Source of the DNA: Paragonimus westermani | Lineage: Eukaryota > Platyhelminthes > Trematoda > Plagiorchiida > Troglotrematidae | Direction of reading: 5' to 3' | Length of the DNA stretch: 64,000 nt | Assembly (NCBI GenBank): GCA_008508345.1 | Contig: QNGE01001709.1 | Coordinates: 3,715 to 67,714, forward strand | Part shown: positions 47,760 to 57,734 of the stretch, piece after piece | How positions within the stretch are numbered: position 1 is the first letter of the stretch | Layout of the letters: every line of letters starts with the position of its first letter | Translations under genes and position numbers: made by a program | Notes under the pieces: generated by a model | Seen by the model: the letters and a program-made list of their open reading frames with translations, nothing else | What the model was told of the DNA's origin: nothing | The model's database searches: none

Positions 47760-48161
47760 TGTAACATGCAGGCCAGCCGACTCTACTCTGGATGCCCGTG
47801 AGCCGAATGCCCAGTAAGCCATGCACACGACATACACAAACGAAAGCTAAGACGGCACCGACAACACAGCAGCACGCCCCGTTACACAACTGTAACAGGC
47901 AAGCCGGACGTTCTGGCTTCGTGTACCCGAAACACTCGTAAACCCACTTTGTGCAACGTGGAGACACCAGGGGACAGAGTTCCTCAGTAGCACGGGGTTC
48001 CAACGATATTCCTGTGAAAGGAGATAACAGAAACAAACGTCAGCCAAAGGCCCAGCAAGACATGCACACGACTTACACAAGCGAAAACCAAAATGGCGTC
48101 AACAGCACGCCGCGTTACACAACTCAAATTCGATTCGCGCGCTCGCTGGTTGCACGTTACA
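47760..48161 (+). repeat. TRIM right LTR, composite (402 bp)
   Basis: The first part (47,760-47,890) repeats the left LTR but lacks its middle and its last 45 bp or so. At 47,891 a second LTR begins (TGTAACAGGCAAGCCGG) and runs complete to GCACGTTACA at 48,161. The second unit is a diverged subfamily, so this end is a fusion of two LTRs. Confidence 0.8.
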
Positions 48162-48413
48162 GACACTATTGACATTGTTTGGTTGCATGTCTGGATTTTC
48201 TCCTTGGTTCGACTGCCCAAGGTCACAATTGCACTTGCACCTTCCGGACGCTAGCTACTGGTCTGTTGCGCTTTGCTTCTGTTGTGTTTTGCTTACAGCT
48301 CGCTTTCCCGGTCTCTTTGCAATAAACGTCGTTGTCCTATAATCATGTTACCTGATTTAATTATTGTGGAGAATAGGCACGATTCTAGACAGAAACGTAC
48401 CACTCCTCTACAA

Positions 48414-48432
48414 TTTGGTGAACCCGATTATT
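48414..48432 (+). other. Candidate primer-binding site of Gypsy B
   Basis: TTTGGTGAACCCGATTA immediately follows the 5' LTR. It is close to the TGGTGACCCCGACGTG-type site, complementary to tRNA-Trp, described for CsRn1-like elements; the match is imperfect. Confidence 0.5.
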
Positions 48433-48625
48433 AATCCATTTTCTTCAGCAATTTTTTTCCCGGTTGACTGCAGTAACTTATTTTAACCCGAAACCTTTTA
48501 ATTCCGGTGAACCGTTCTGAATTTTGGGAGTTAACCTAATTTTATTCGTTCTTATATATACACGTAAATTCTCGTTGATCCTTTTAGTGTATATTCATAT
48601 ATATTAAGTTTGGCCTTATTTTGCA

Positions 48626-49500
48626 ATGGACTCAGAACAGAAGCCGACATTCGGAGCAGTTACAATTACTGCTCCACAGTTCCTAGATATGGAACCCGCT
48701 TTGTGGTTTATGTACTTAGAGGCGGAGTTCTACACTCAGCGCGTTACGACAGAGCAGGCTAAATTTAGCCAACTCTTGGCCAGGCTTCCCAAGGATGTCA
48801 CGATGCAAGTGCGTGACCTCCTGCTGAATCTACCCGCCGAGCATAGATATGAAGCCCTTAAGGAAGCCGTTATCAAACGGGTCACGCCGTCTGATAGATC
48901 TCGCCTATAACAGCTCTTTAAAGATCTGCATCTGAAAGATAAGCGACCGTCTGATCTGTTGCTTCAAATGCAACAGTTGCTGGGCCCGTCATCCATGAAT
49001 GAGACACTCCTCAAAGAGTTGTGGATTCAACGCCTTCCGGTTAACACGCAAGCTATTCTCACAGCAGCCAAGTCCCCGTCCTAGTTAGGAGCAGCACAAC
49101 TCGCTGATGAGATTCAGGATCGCTTTTGCACCGTCTCCCCTGTCTCCATTACAGCGGTGACGAATCGTACAAAAAAGGGTCCCGAGACCCCAAACTTTTC
49201 AGCTCCATAGCTTTCATCTCGTCCGCCACCCGATGACTGGCGCACGGTTTGGGCGGAGATAACAGCTCTTCGGTGAGATTTCGCCCGCCTCAAGACACTA
49301 TCCCCTTCGCGTCGACGTCGGAGTAAGTCCCCCCATACATCTTAGGCATCTGGTGAATTGTGCTGGTACCACAACAAGTTCGGCAACCGGGCGAAGCGTT
49401 GTGTCGCTCCTTGTAAATACTTCAACCAGGGAAACTCCCAAGCCGGCCCGTAATGGCGACAAACGCGGCCGGCACCCTCTACAACAGTCGTCTCTTGCAC
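48626..49500 (+). pseudogene. Gypsy B gag with CHCC box, several stops
   Basis: Starts at the ATG at 48,626. After 94 codons a TAA (48,908) breaks the frame, which then continues with QLFKDLHLKDKRPSDLLLQM and LLKELWIQRLPVNTQAILTA. More stops follow before the nucleocapsid box CWYHNKFGNRAKRCVAPCKY (about 49,360). Capsid motifs such as 'LPKDV...' and 'RLPVN' fit the CsRn1 group. Confidence 0.85.
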
Positions 49501-49524
49501 ATTAAGGATTCAAGCTCGTAAATT

Positions 49525-49896
49525 ACGTTCCTGGTTGATACCGGGGCGGAAGTCAGCGTGATTTCTTCAAGATCCGGCGAGGCGATCCCCTCTTCCCTAC
49601 CCTTGCTTCGTGCTGCTAACGGCACACTCATTCCCACCCATGGTCAACGACCACTCACGGTTGACCTAGGCCTCCGGCGAACATTTAGCTGGGTTTTCAC
49701 AGTTGCAGCCTTACATTTTGCTGTTTTGGGAATTGATTTCCTTCAGCATTTCGACCTCGTGGTCGATACGCGAAGACGGAAACTGGTCGATTCCCGTACA
49801 AAAATTAGCACCAACGGCACCCAGGCATACTCAGAGGACATCAGTCCTCTTATTCTTCAGCCTGAAATCTCTCAGCCTTACGCATCCTTTTTTTAG
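49525..49896 (+). pseudogene. Gypsy B aspartic protease
   Basis: Begins FLVDTGAEVSVISS (active-site DTG at about 49,540) and contains HFAVLGIDFLQHFDLVVD, the typical 'ILG-D-L' flap end. It processes the polyprotein in active relatives. The frame ends at TAG 49,896 before the RT. Confidence 0.85.
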
Positions 49897-49979
49897 ATTT
49901 CCCACAGCTCGTTCGATCTGCGAACGAACCTCTTTCAGTCACCTCAACTTGCATTCACCGTAGTAGAACTAAAGGACCA

Positions 49980-51230
49980 CCAGTCTCCTGTAGTCCAAGA
50001 CGTCTGGCCCCGAACAAACTTAAAATAACTAGGGCGGAGTTTGAACACGTGTTCGAACTAGGGATAATCCGCGCTTCTAAAAGTCCATGGGCTTCCTCAC
50101 TCCATATGTTTCCCAAGAAGTCAGGTGATTGGCGCCCTAGTGGCGATTACCGTGGCCTCAACAAGGTCACAATCCCTGATAGGTGTCATATCCCGCACAT
50201 CCAGGATCTGACAGCCTGTCTTTCTGGTAAAACTCTGTTCAGTAAGGTTGATCTGGTCCGCGCTTACCACCAGATCCAAGTGGAGGAGGCGGATATCCCC
50301 AAAACGGCTGCCATCACGCCTTTTGGCCTGTTCGAATTCCTTCGAATGCCATTTGGCCTTACGAACGCTGCACAAAACTTCCAGCTTTTCATCCACGAAG
50401 TATGCAGAGGCCTGGATTTTGTCTACCCCTTCTTAGACGACATATTGGTGGCCAGTTCTTCCGAAGAGGAACATGTGCAACATCTAAGTTCCTTGTTTGC
50501 CAGCTTAGCCCAACACGGGATAACCGTCAATCCAGCTAAGTGCGAACTTGGAAAGGATAGCATAGAATTTTTAGGCCACATTATTTCACCTTCTGGCATC
50601 CAAGTTCTACCAGCAAAGGTAGGTGCTGTCAATGATTTTCCTGAGGCTACAACTTTTAGACAGCTTCGTCGTTTTACCGGTTTAGTTATTTACCACCGGC
50701 GTTTCATCCCTCATTGTGCACAACTTCTGCAACCCCTCACAGACCTACTCCGAGGCGGTACACGTAAAATCAATTTTACGGACGCAGCAAGCAAAGCTTT
50801 CGTAGAGCTTAAAAAAGCTCTATCCAATGTTGCTGTTTCAGCCCACCCAAACCCTCATGCCCCATTTTCTCTTCTCACTGATGCTTCAAGTGTAGCTGTC
50901 GGTGCCGTATTGCAACAATTTGTCGATGACAAGTGGCAACCCTTAGGTTTCTTCTCCCAACGCTTGTTACCGACCGAATCCCGCTATAGCACGTCTGGAA
51001 GAGAACTACTCGCTATATACTTGGGTATACGCCATTTCCCTCATGCCTTGGAAGGTCGCCTCTTCACTGTGTTTACGGATCACAAGCCCTTGGTGTATGC
51101 ACTGAGATCTTCATCAGACAGGTAATCTCCCAGGGAGATCAGACCCCTAAACTATGTTTCGCAGTTTACCTGCGACATACGGCATGTTTCAGGTGCCCTC
51201 AACCTGTCGCCGACGCTCTCTCACACGTCC
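49980..51230 (+). pseudogene. Gypsy B reverse transcriptase and RNase H
   Basis: Open over 358 codons (50,049-51,125). RT blocks: [53 protein letters not shown] and catalytic [11 protein letters not shown] with both aspartates. The connection and RNase H follow: [51 protein letters not shown] at 51,123 interrupts just before the 'NVADALS' end. This is the best preserved reading frame of the window apart from IARS2. Confidence 0.92.
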
Positions 51231-51424
51231 ACGCCACCCTAGTCACACCTGCTTCTGTTGACCTTAGCGACCTAGCTGCAGCCCAGGCGCCAGAGCCTGA
51301 TTTTCAAGCTTCTTTGCAGCGCAACTCTTTAAAGATGCGCACCATTCCGCTGCCTAATGCAGATGGAACCATTCTTTGCGATATGATTACAGGTATTCCA
51401 AGACCTGTATTGCCACTAGCATAA

Positions 51425-52321
51425 ATGCGTGCTATCTTCAACCAGCTTCATAATCTCTCGCACCGTGGTATTCGAGTTACAGTTAAGCTAGTAACGGATC
51501 GATTTGTTTGGCCTAAAGTCAGCTCAGACGTTCGTAATTGGGCACGCGCTTGCCTACAATGCCAACGTTCCAAGGTGCATAAGCACACACGAAACCCAAT
51601 TTCTTCATTTGGTCCTCCAGATGCCAAGTTTTCACACGTTCACTCAGATTAATTTGGACCCTTGCCACCTTCACGTGGCTACCTCTACATCCTAACCTGT
51701 GTTGACCGATATTCAAGATGGCCGGATGCCATCCCACTTAGGAATTGCTCCTCCGAGGCTGTCGTGAACGTCCTCTTGGAACGTTGGGTGGCCAATTACG
51801 GATGCTATACAACCATTACGACGGACCGCGGTTCGCATTTCGAATGCTCAACATTCGAAGCTATGACGAACTTTCTTGGATGCCGGCACATTCGCACCAC
51901 GGCATACCATCCGTCCTCGAATGGTTTAGTGGAACGTTTCCATAGGCAGCTTAAAGCTTCACTTTGTGCCACCACTAGTCAGGTATGGAGCGAAGTCCTC
52001 CCTTTAGTACTTTTAGGTATCAAAAACACACTGAAGGCTGACCTCCAGAGGACACCAGCAGAACTGCTTCATGGCTGTACGCTGTGTTTGCTCGGTGAAT
52101 TTGTTTCACCTCCTCCTGCAACTTCTTCCCTTCCTTCGAACTTTTCTTCGACACTGTCTAAATACATGTGGCAAATTCAGCCTACACCCCCTCGTGAACA
52201 GAACAGGCCAGTGCACATGCACAAGGATTTGGCCACTTTTTCACATGTACTCTTCCGTTGCGGCGATGTACGCAAGCTACTGCAGCCTCCTTACTCGGGC
52301 CCCTTCAAGGTGCTTCGGTGA
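51425..52321 (+). pseudogene. Gypsy B integrase
   Basis: Zinc-binding segment HNLSHRGIRVTVKL...CLQCQRSKV, the catalytic block HSD followed by a TAA then FGPLPPSRGYLYILTCVD, TTDRGSHFE, and SSNGLVERFHRQLKA. The D, D and E residues are present. The C-terminal part has PPYSGPFKVLR followed by a TGA, then TIDRNGRRVTVSIDRL to about 52,400. Stops at 51,422, 51,650 and 52,319 disable it. Confidence 0.9.
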
Positions 52322-52586
52322 ACACCCAAGCATTTCACAATCGATCGTAATGGTCGTCGTGTCACCGTTTCCATCGATCGCCTTAGGGTCGCGCATGTAG
52401 ATGACGATATCACCCGAGTCCTTTCGCAGCCAGCCGCGGCAGCGCCCGCCCCCCCCAACACAGCCCTCTTCACCAGTGGCCTCCACGCCACCTGCTCCAC
52501 GTCAAACGCGATCAGGACGTCACGTCCACTTCCCAGCACGTTTTGTAGACATTGTTCATTATACATGGGTCATTTTCCTCCAGTAA

Positions 52587-53083
52587 CGTTGTCATTTTAG
52601 ATATAAAGAAGCGAAAATGCGCAAAACAAAATAACGACAAAAAACATTTTGTAAATCAATACTTGACGTGCAGCAAACATTAGAAGGTTACATGGTGAGC
52701 CTGTACATAATTTTTGCTCGCCAGATACTTATTTCCTTTCTATATTACAGGTGACGCGCAGAGCATGATGGGAGGAGAGCACACTCTCGTCTGTCGCTGC
52801 AGCAGTGGGGAAAGCCTACCTCCCTTCTTTTTCTCCTCTAGTTTTGGTGGGTTGGGTAGCCCGCTCCGACAGCACCACATTAGGAACGCGTGAACAATTC
52901 CGGATATTGCAGGCAGACCGACTCCTCTTCACCGTTACCAACCTCCTTCAACGTGGCATAAGTAGCCGTTCTTGAACACGCTGGTCCCCTCACTCAACCC
53001 GCGGTAACTTCCATGTCAAAAGCTCCATTTTCTTTCGCTTTTGTCGACGGTCTTCAAGCGTGAAGCCTTCTAGGGGGGACGTC
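52587..53083 (+). other. 3' untranslated part of Gypsy B with polypurine tract
   Basis: Non-coding stretch between pol and the 3' LTR. The run TAGGGGGGAC at 53,071-53,080, three bases before the LTR, is the likely plus-strand primer. Confidence 0.65.
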
Positions 53084-53394
53084 TTTAGAGACATTCTTGG
53101 TTTGCCACGTATTCCAACTATTTTGCTACTTATTTTGACCGTTGACATTATTGACATTGTTTGGTTGCATGTCTGGATTTTCTCCTTGGTTCGACCGCCC
53201 AAGGTCACAATTGCACTTGCACCTTCCGGACGCTAGCTACTGGTCTGTTGCGCTTTGCTTCTGTTGTGTTTTGCTTACGGCTCGCTTTCCCGGTCTCTTT
53301 GCAATGAACGTCGTTGTCCTATAATCATGTTTCCTGATTTAATTATTGTGGAGAATAGGCACGATTTTAGACAGAAACGTACCAGTCCTCTATA
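53084..53394 (+). repeat. 3' LTR of Gypsy B
   Basis: Uninterrupted copy starting TTTAGAGACATTC (second base changed from G) and ending CTCTATA. It carries CAATGAACGTC where the 5' copy has CAATAAACGTC, the likely polyadenylation signal. Confidence 0.9.
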
Positions 53395-55453
53395 CTTCCC
53401 TGGGGAATTATTTTAGTACAAGTGTTTACCATCTGGATTACACGTATCAGCTGGGATAGTCCAGGCTGCGATTGATGAAGTAATTACCGATTTACAAGGA
53501 GTACGCGCTTATCAAGATGATGTAATCATATGCGTCGACAGTGCAGAGGGGAATGATAAGAGGTTGCTTTCACTTCTGGAACGATTCAGGGATAAGAACA
53601 TAGCCATAAAGCCTTCTAAGTAGATGTTACAAGTGCGAGAGCTGAATTTTCTTGGTTTTACTATATGTGATAAAGGATACAAAGCCTTGGTTACCGTTAC
53701 ATCGTCAAGAGACCAGCATGAGCTGCGATGAATAATGAGATATTTGTAGTACTATTCTCGTCTTATCTCAAACTTTTCGACAAAAGCAGAACAATTATTT
53801 GCAGTTCAGTCAGCAGCAACATGGTTTTGTACTCAAAAAGACGAAATTCTCCTGCGAAAATTAATAAAAGTTGTGATTAAAAGGCCTATGTTAGCCCCAA
53901 TTACTATGTTTAAATTTACCACGCTGATTACAGTTGCATCTAGTGTTGGTATTATTGCTGTGTTGGAATAGGAGAGATATTCAATCATTTGCATATAACG
54001 TTTGTTGAATAAGGCTGAGCCAAGAGGCGTTAGCAGTCTACTGGGCTGTCAGGAGGCTGCATAAATATTTTTCGGTATTAGACTCAAAATTGTTACTGAT
54101 CACCAAGCTCTACAGTATTTGTTTGACCCCNTTACTGATCACCAAGCTCTACAGTATTTGTTTGACCCCCACACATCAGTTGCCAAATCATCAGCGGTGA
54201 TGATACAGTGATGGAGTCCAGTTCTAGCAGCATAAGACTAGGATATCGTTCATCGTCCTGGTAAACAGATTCCTCAGGAATTTTTATCCCGGTATTCCGG
54301 TTTTTCAGTTGCTGAAGCTAGTTTGCTTGATTCGCCAACTATTCCAATGAGCCGAGAGGAATTGATCAAGACAACTAAAAGCTATTATGGCACGGTAATT
54401 GCCGCGATGACCAAGGGTTGGTCGACATATATTAAAAAGAAATACACAATATTATTCCAGAACCGAGAGGAGTGGTTAATACAACCCGATGGTGCGTTGT
54501 ATCGCAGAGATCAATTGGTCATTCCACCACCGCTACGAAAGGCGGTGTTGAACGACTTACATAAAGGTCACATGGGCGTGGAGAAACTGAAAGCCCTGGC
54601 TGGACAGATGTGTTGATGGTCGGAGATCAACTCGGATATCAAGAGCATTGCAATGAACTGCCACTCCTGCTTCCACAAAACAAAGACAAGGCCGGAGAAT
54701 TGGGCACCTTGGCCGGACAGCTACCTACCATGGCGACGGGTACACGCAGACTATTGTGGAACACTTACTGGTAACTATAACATTCTGGTGTTGATTGATT
54801 CATACTTACGGTGGCCAGAAGTATTTACTGAAACCTCGCCTTCCACGACATTTACCATGCAAGCATTTCGTGAATGTTTCAGTCGCGAAGGCATTCCGCG
54901 GGTCCCGGTGACAAACAACGGGTCACAATTTTGCTCCGCTGAAATGAAACACTGGCTTGACAGTATTGGGTGTTGTCACTTGCAAACGGCGCCTCGGCAT
55001 CCATGTTCAAATGGAGCTACAGAAAATCTGGTGAAAACGCTCAAAAGTGCCGTGAGTTCCACTAATCTTAAAACATTTGCTGAACTGGATGTGTTTCTCG
55101 ATAAGTTTCTGCTTCAGTACAGAAACGCCGCCCATTGCACAACGAAGGGGAGCCCAGTGGTGCTAATTAGATCAAGGTGACTGAGAGCACCACTTCAGTG
55201 TGTGGATTCAACGAATGTGATATATTTTCGTGGAAACAATTTGCGACCTGCCAAATGATTGGTCACCCACCAGCTAGGCAGCACAATGGTAGAAATTACT
55301 GACCTGCACGATGCCACCATTTATCGGAGACACACTAACCAAATCCAGTTTCGAAGCACTGAAAAAGTTGCCATGGAGGAAGCAAATCACTCTGAATTGC
55401 AGGAGTTCGATGTCCCGAGAAGATCAGAACGATTGGCAAATATGAATGCATAG
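53395..55453 (+). pseudogene. Outer Gypsy element C, RT, RNase H and integrase
   Basis: Continues the RT broken at 47,112: FxxSVYHLDY/CLPSGLHVSAGI, AYQDDVIICV (catalytic Asp pair intact, about 53,510), RNase H with EALAVYWAVRRLHKYF and IVTDHQALQYLF (about 54,020-54,130), integrase (54,323-55,180) with HADYCGTL, VTNNGSQF (second catalytic Asp replaced by Asn) and NGATENLVKTL, and a tail ending PRRSERLANMNA at 55,453. Sequence resembles element A, so probably the same lineage. An N at 54,131 sits in the RNase H. A purine-rich AGAAGAGGGGAAGG at about 55,460 may be the polypurine tract. Confidence 0.87.
54093..54169 (+). repeat. 38-bp exact duplication around an N
   Basis: TTACTGATCACCAAGCTC... 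through TTTGACCCC occurs at 54,093-54,130 and again at 54,132-54,169, separated only by N (54,131). This looks like an unmerged contig overlap within the RNase H of element C. Confidence 0.93.
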
Positions 55454-56330
55454 GCTTCTAGAAGAGGGGAAGGTTATGGTGGAAATCTCGATTAATCGAT
55501 TATCCAAACCCCGACACAACAGAAGGCCTGACAAACAGCCAATCCAAATACTGTGTTAAAGATACAACATCAGGATTGGACGAACGGTCCCAGTGTTGTG
55601 CCTACCGTTATTCGCCATTTCATCTGTTCCGTATTCCACCAATTAACATACAGTTTGTGATGTTGCATGTGCTAATAGTGTTGTACATCCATGAATTCGG
55701 CTTCTCAATTCATGAATAAGAATTGCTTACTGCTACCAGTACCAGGACTTCTCCTTATTACTTGCGTGGGTGGTTTCAATTCACGTACGGTTCCTAGGGC
55801 TATCCGAAGTCTCTAATTCTGAGTATCACAAACCCGCAGTTCGAACTCCCACATGGAATGGTTTTAATGGCCACAAAACTTATTCGCACTTCACAAAATT
55901 AAATTCTTTTTCTTGTCTCTCATCTTTTTCGTCTCCGTGCTGACTCTCCTTAGTTACTCGCAAAGCGCAACCTGACAAGAGGCCGGAGGAACTCAAGTGC
56001 CTTTCACATCGTTCGAAATAGGTGTAGAAGAAAATTCCGCAAAGACCCGGAGCTCACACGAAAAAAGCTTCCCTTTTCAGTTCGTTCGAATAGAAGCTTC
56101 TCAACCAAACATGCGTGCTGACTAAGAATTGGTTAACTTTCGGCTGTTCCTCTACAACCCCTCACAGGTAGGCTTTTCCAGACACTTCATTTTTGGTCGA
56201 GTTAGTTCCAGAGTATTAGTCCATAAAGTTGCACCATTGAGCTGGCACCGTACCCTACTGCCGAATAACTGTCGATGCTTAGAACATGGCGCCGAGTTGT
56301 CTGTAATGTGTTGACTACCATTTATACAGG
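55454..56330. other. Downstream of Gypsy C, nothing assigned
   Basis: A 3' LTR of element C would be expected to start near 55,475, but without a 5' partner it cannot be verified. No other feature is seen. Confidence 0.4.
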
Positions 56331-56570
56331 GCTAACTCACACATTGCGGTAGATCTTGACAAGAGTCAACCCAGTATTCTCGAGGTATCAGCTGCGACTC
56401 TAACTGAATTCCCTGATGAGCTATCGAAGCAGACAATTCGGAATGATATTCTTTCCAGCCTACGGGAAGGGGCTACGGATAAGTCCATTTTCAGATCGGG
56501 TGACCGGCGCTCATTGGTTGGCTGCTCTCCAACCAGCCTTGCTAGCATTCCGTGTAGGGACTAGTGAGAT
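56330..56570 (+). pseudogene. CR1/Jockey-like LINE RT, left fragment
   Basis: Reads DKSQPSILEVSAATLTEFPD, then KSIFRSGDRRSLVGCSP and SLASIPCRD. This matches the region 'P-IL-E-A-L', 'V-PIFKSGDR-SP--YRPVSLTSIPCK' at the start of CR1/Jockey-type reverse transcriptases. Stops follow at about 56,560. Confidence 0.72.
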
Positions 56571-57245
56571 CACCTTCGACGTCCCCAAAATTCTAAACTC
56601 CCCGCGACCTGAGACTTGCCTTGCCAGTACCACCGCGCCGGTTCACATTACCTTGTAAATGTAAATTTACTAAAAACCACTAGCATCAAATCTATTGGGC
56701 CGGCATGAGTATCGCTGTTATGCTCTCAGCTGTGTAATGAATTCGCGCCATCTCTACTGCTGTAGGTCACATTCACTAGGATAACAATGTTGAGCTATTA
56801 CCGTTAGGAACGTCGCTTAACCAGCCTAGCGCTTGTTTGAATTCTGAAAGTCGACTGTAATTTTCCGTTTGCGCACCCTCCATCTCTGGCGGCTGCTGTG
56901 CGGTTGTGCTCAAGGCGCCCTCACGTCCAGCTCCCTAGCATCCCTTAATTTTTACGTTGAAGTCTGTTGTGAACAGTGAGTAAATTAATAAATAAAATTT
57001 GTTTACATATTCGTCGTTTTCTCCCCAGACTTCCGATTCACAGTAACATGAGATTAGGGAAACTCTGGGCGTACGAATTCAGGAACTAGTACTACAAGGG
57101 TAACGACACCCTCATTAAGGCGCACCATCTTAGTACGCTTCTTTTCAGACAATTTTTATCGTCATACGGCGTGATTTCCTACCTAAGCGGTCTTGTATAA
57201 TAAGTATGCTGACTCTCGTTAGTAGTGTGATAGCGAAAATAAAAT
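56571..57245. other. Insert between two LINE RT halves, possible solo LTR
   Basis: A stretch from TGTAAATGTAAATTT (56,655) to CAGTAACA (about 57,048) contains AATAAATAAAAT followed by T-rich sequence, like a solo LTR with its polyadenylation signal. No second copy or target duplication is visible, so this is only a possibility. Confidence 0.3.
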
Positions 57246-57734
57246 GGTCTAATCTCAGGTGCTGCCACCTTTGATTTTGCGAGAGCTCTTAGCCATATCA
57301 TACATGAACCCATCAGCCACAAACTGGATGTCTATGGTTTCCAGAAAGGATTTCCTTTCTGGTTTTCCTCTTTTCTTGATAATAGAATTTTTGAGACTGA
57401 AGCCGGAACAGACATTTCATCTTTCTCCTTGGTTTTCGTGGGTGTTCCCCAGAGACCTATCCACATCACAGACCTTCCAAGCAATATGTCCAACAACGCC
57501 CACTTGTATGCCAATATTCTGCAAATTTTTAATGCCACTTATCCTGGTGCATTGCAGAATTACAATGAGGCGATCAGGCGCTGGTCATTCGTAGGGAGTC
57601 TTCCACTAAGTGAATGCAAAGCCGCAAGCATGTGTTTTGGTGGGGATTCTGACAGTGCGTTCATGTGTCCTCGTGCGTTTGGCAAAGTAGACATCACGGA
57701 TGCCGATCTGAAGAAAACACTAATCATCATCTAA
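57246..57734 (+). pseudogene. CR1/Jockey-like LINE RT, right fragment
   Basis: Reads FDFARALSHIIHEPISHKLD, WFSSFLDNRIFETEAG, LVFVGVPQRPIHITDLPSN, LYANILQIFNA (catalytic FADD replaced by YANI) and RWSFVGSLPLSECKAASM. These are the palm and thumb blocks in correct order with one frameshift near 57,430. It is probably the rest of the element at 56,330, about 680 bp away where about 165 bp would be usual. Confidence 0.8.

Larger units (their letters stand above)
47178..48161 (+). mobile_element. TRIM (miniature LTR retrotransposon) inside the Gypsy B LTR
   Basis: A 984-bp insert starting TGTAAC and ending GTTACA (6-bp terminal inverted repeat), flanked by the 5-bp duplication GACAC at 47,173-47,177 and 48,162-48,166. 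LTR 1 is 47,178-47,461; the right LTR is 47,760-48,161. The internal 298 bp codes for nothing recognisable. Size and lack of genes fit a terminal-repeat retrotransposon in miniature, a class known from tapeworms. It is non-autonomous and must borrow enzymes from another LTR element. The target LTR is intact in the 3' copy, which dates the insertion after that of Gypsy B. Confidence 0.9.
47113..48413 (+). repeat. 5' LTR of Gypsy B, split by a TRIM
   Basis: Starts TGTAGAGACATTC and ends CTCTACA at 48,413. The LTR sequence runs to 47,177, is interrupted by the TRIM, and resumes at 48,162 after a repeated GACAC. The 3' LTR runs through the same point uninterrupted. Confidence 0.9.
47113..53394 (+). 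mobile_element. CsRn1-like Gypsy retrotransposon B, nested in element C
   Basis: LTRs at 47,113-48,413 (interrupted by a TRIM) and 53,084-53,394; each is about 311 bp without the insert, with roughly a dozen differences by eye. A TTTGGTGAACCCGA stretch follows the 5' LTR, recalling the tRNA-Trp primer site reported for the CsRn1 group. Inside: gag (48,626-49,500), protease (about 49,525-49,890), RT/RNase H (49,980-51,230), integrase (51,425-52,590). The gag box CWYHNKFGNRAKRCVAPC is the CHCC box of that group. A polypurine tract GGGGGGA precedes the 3' LTR. In-frame stops in every gene make it defective. Confidence 0.9.
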
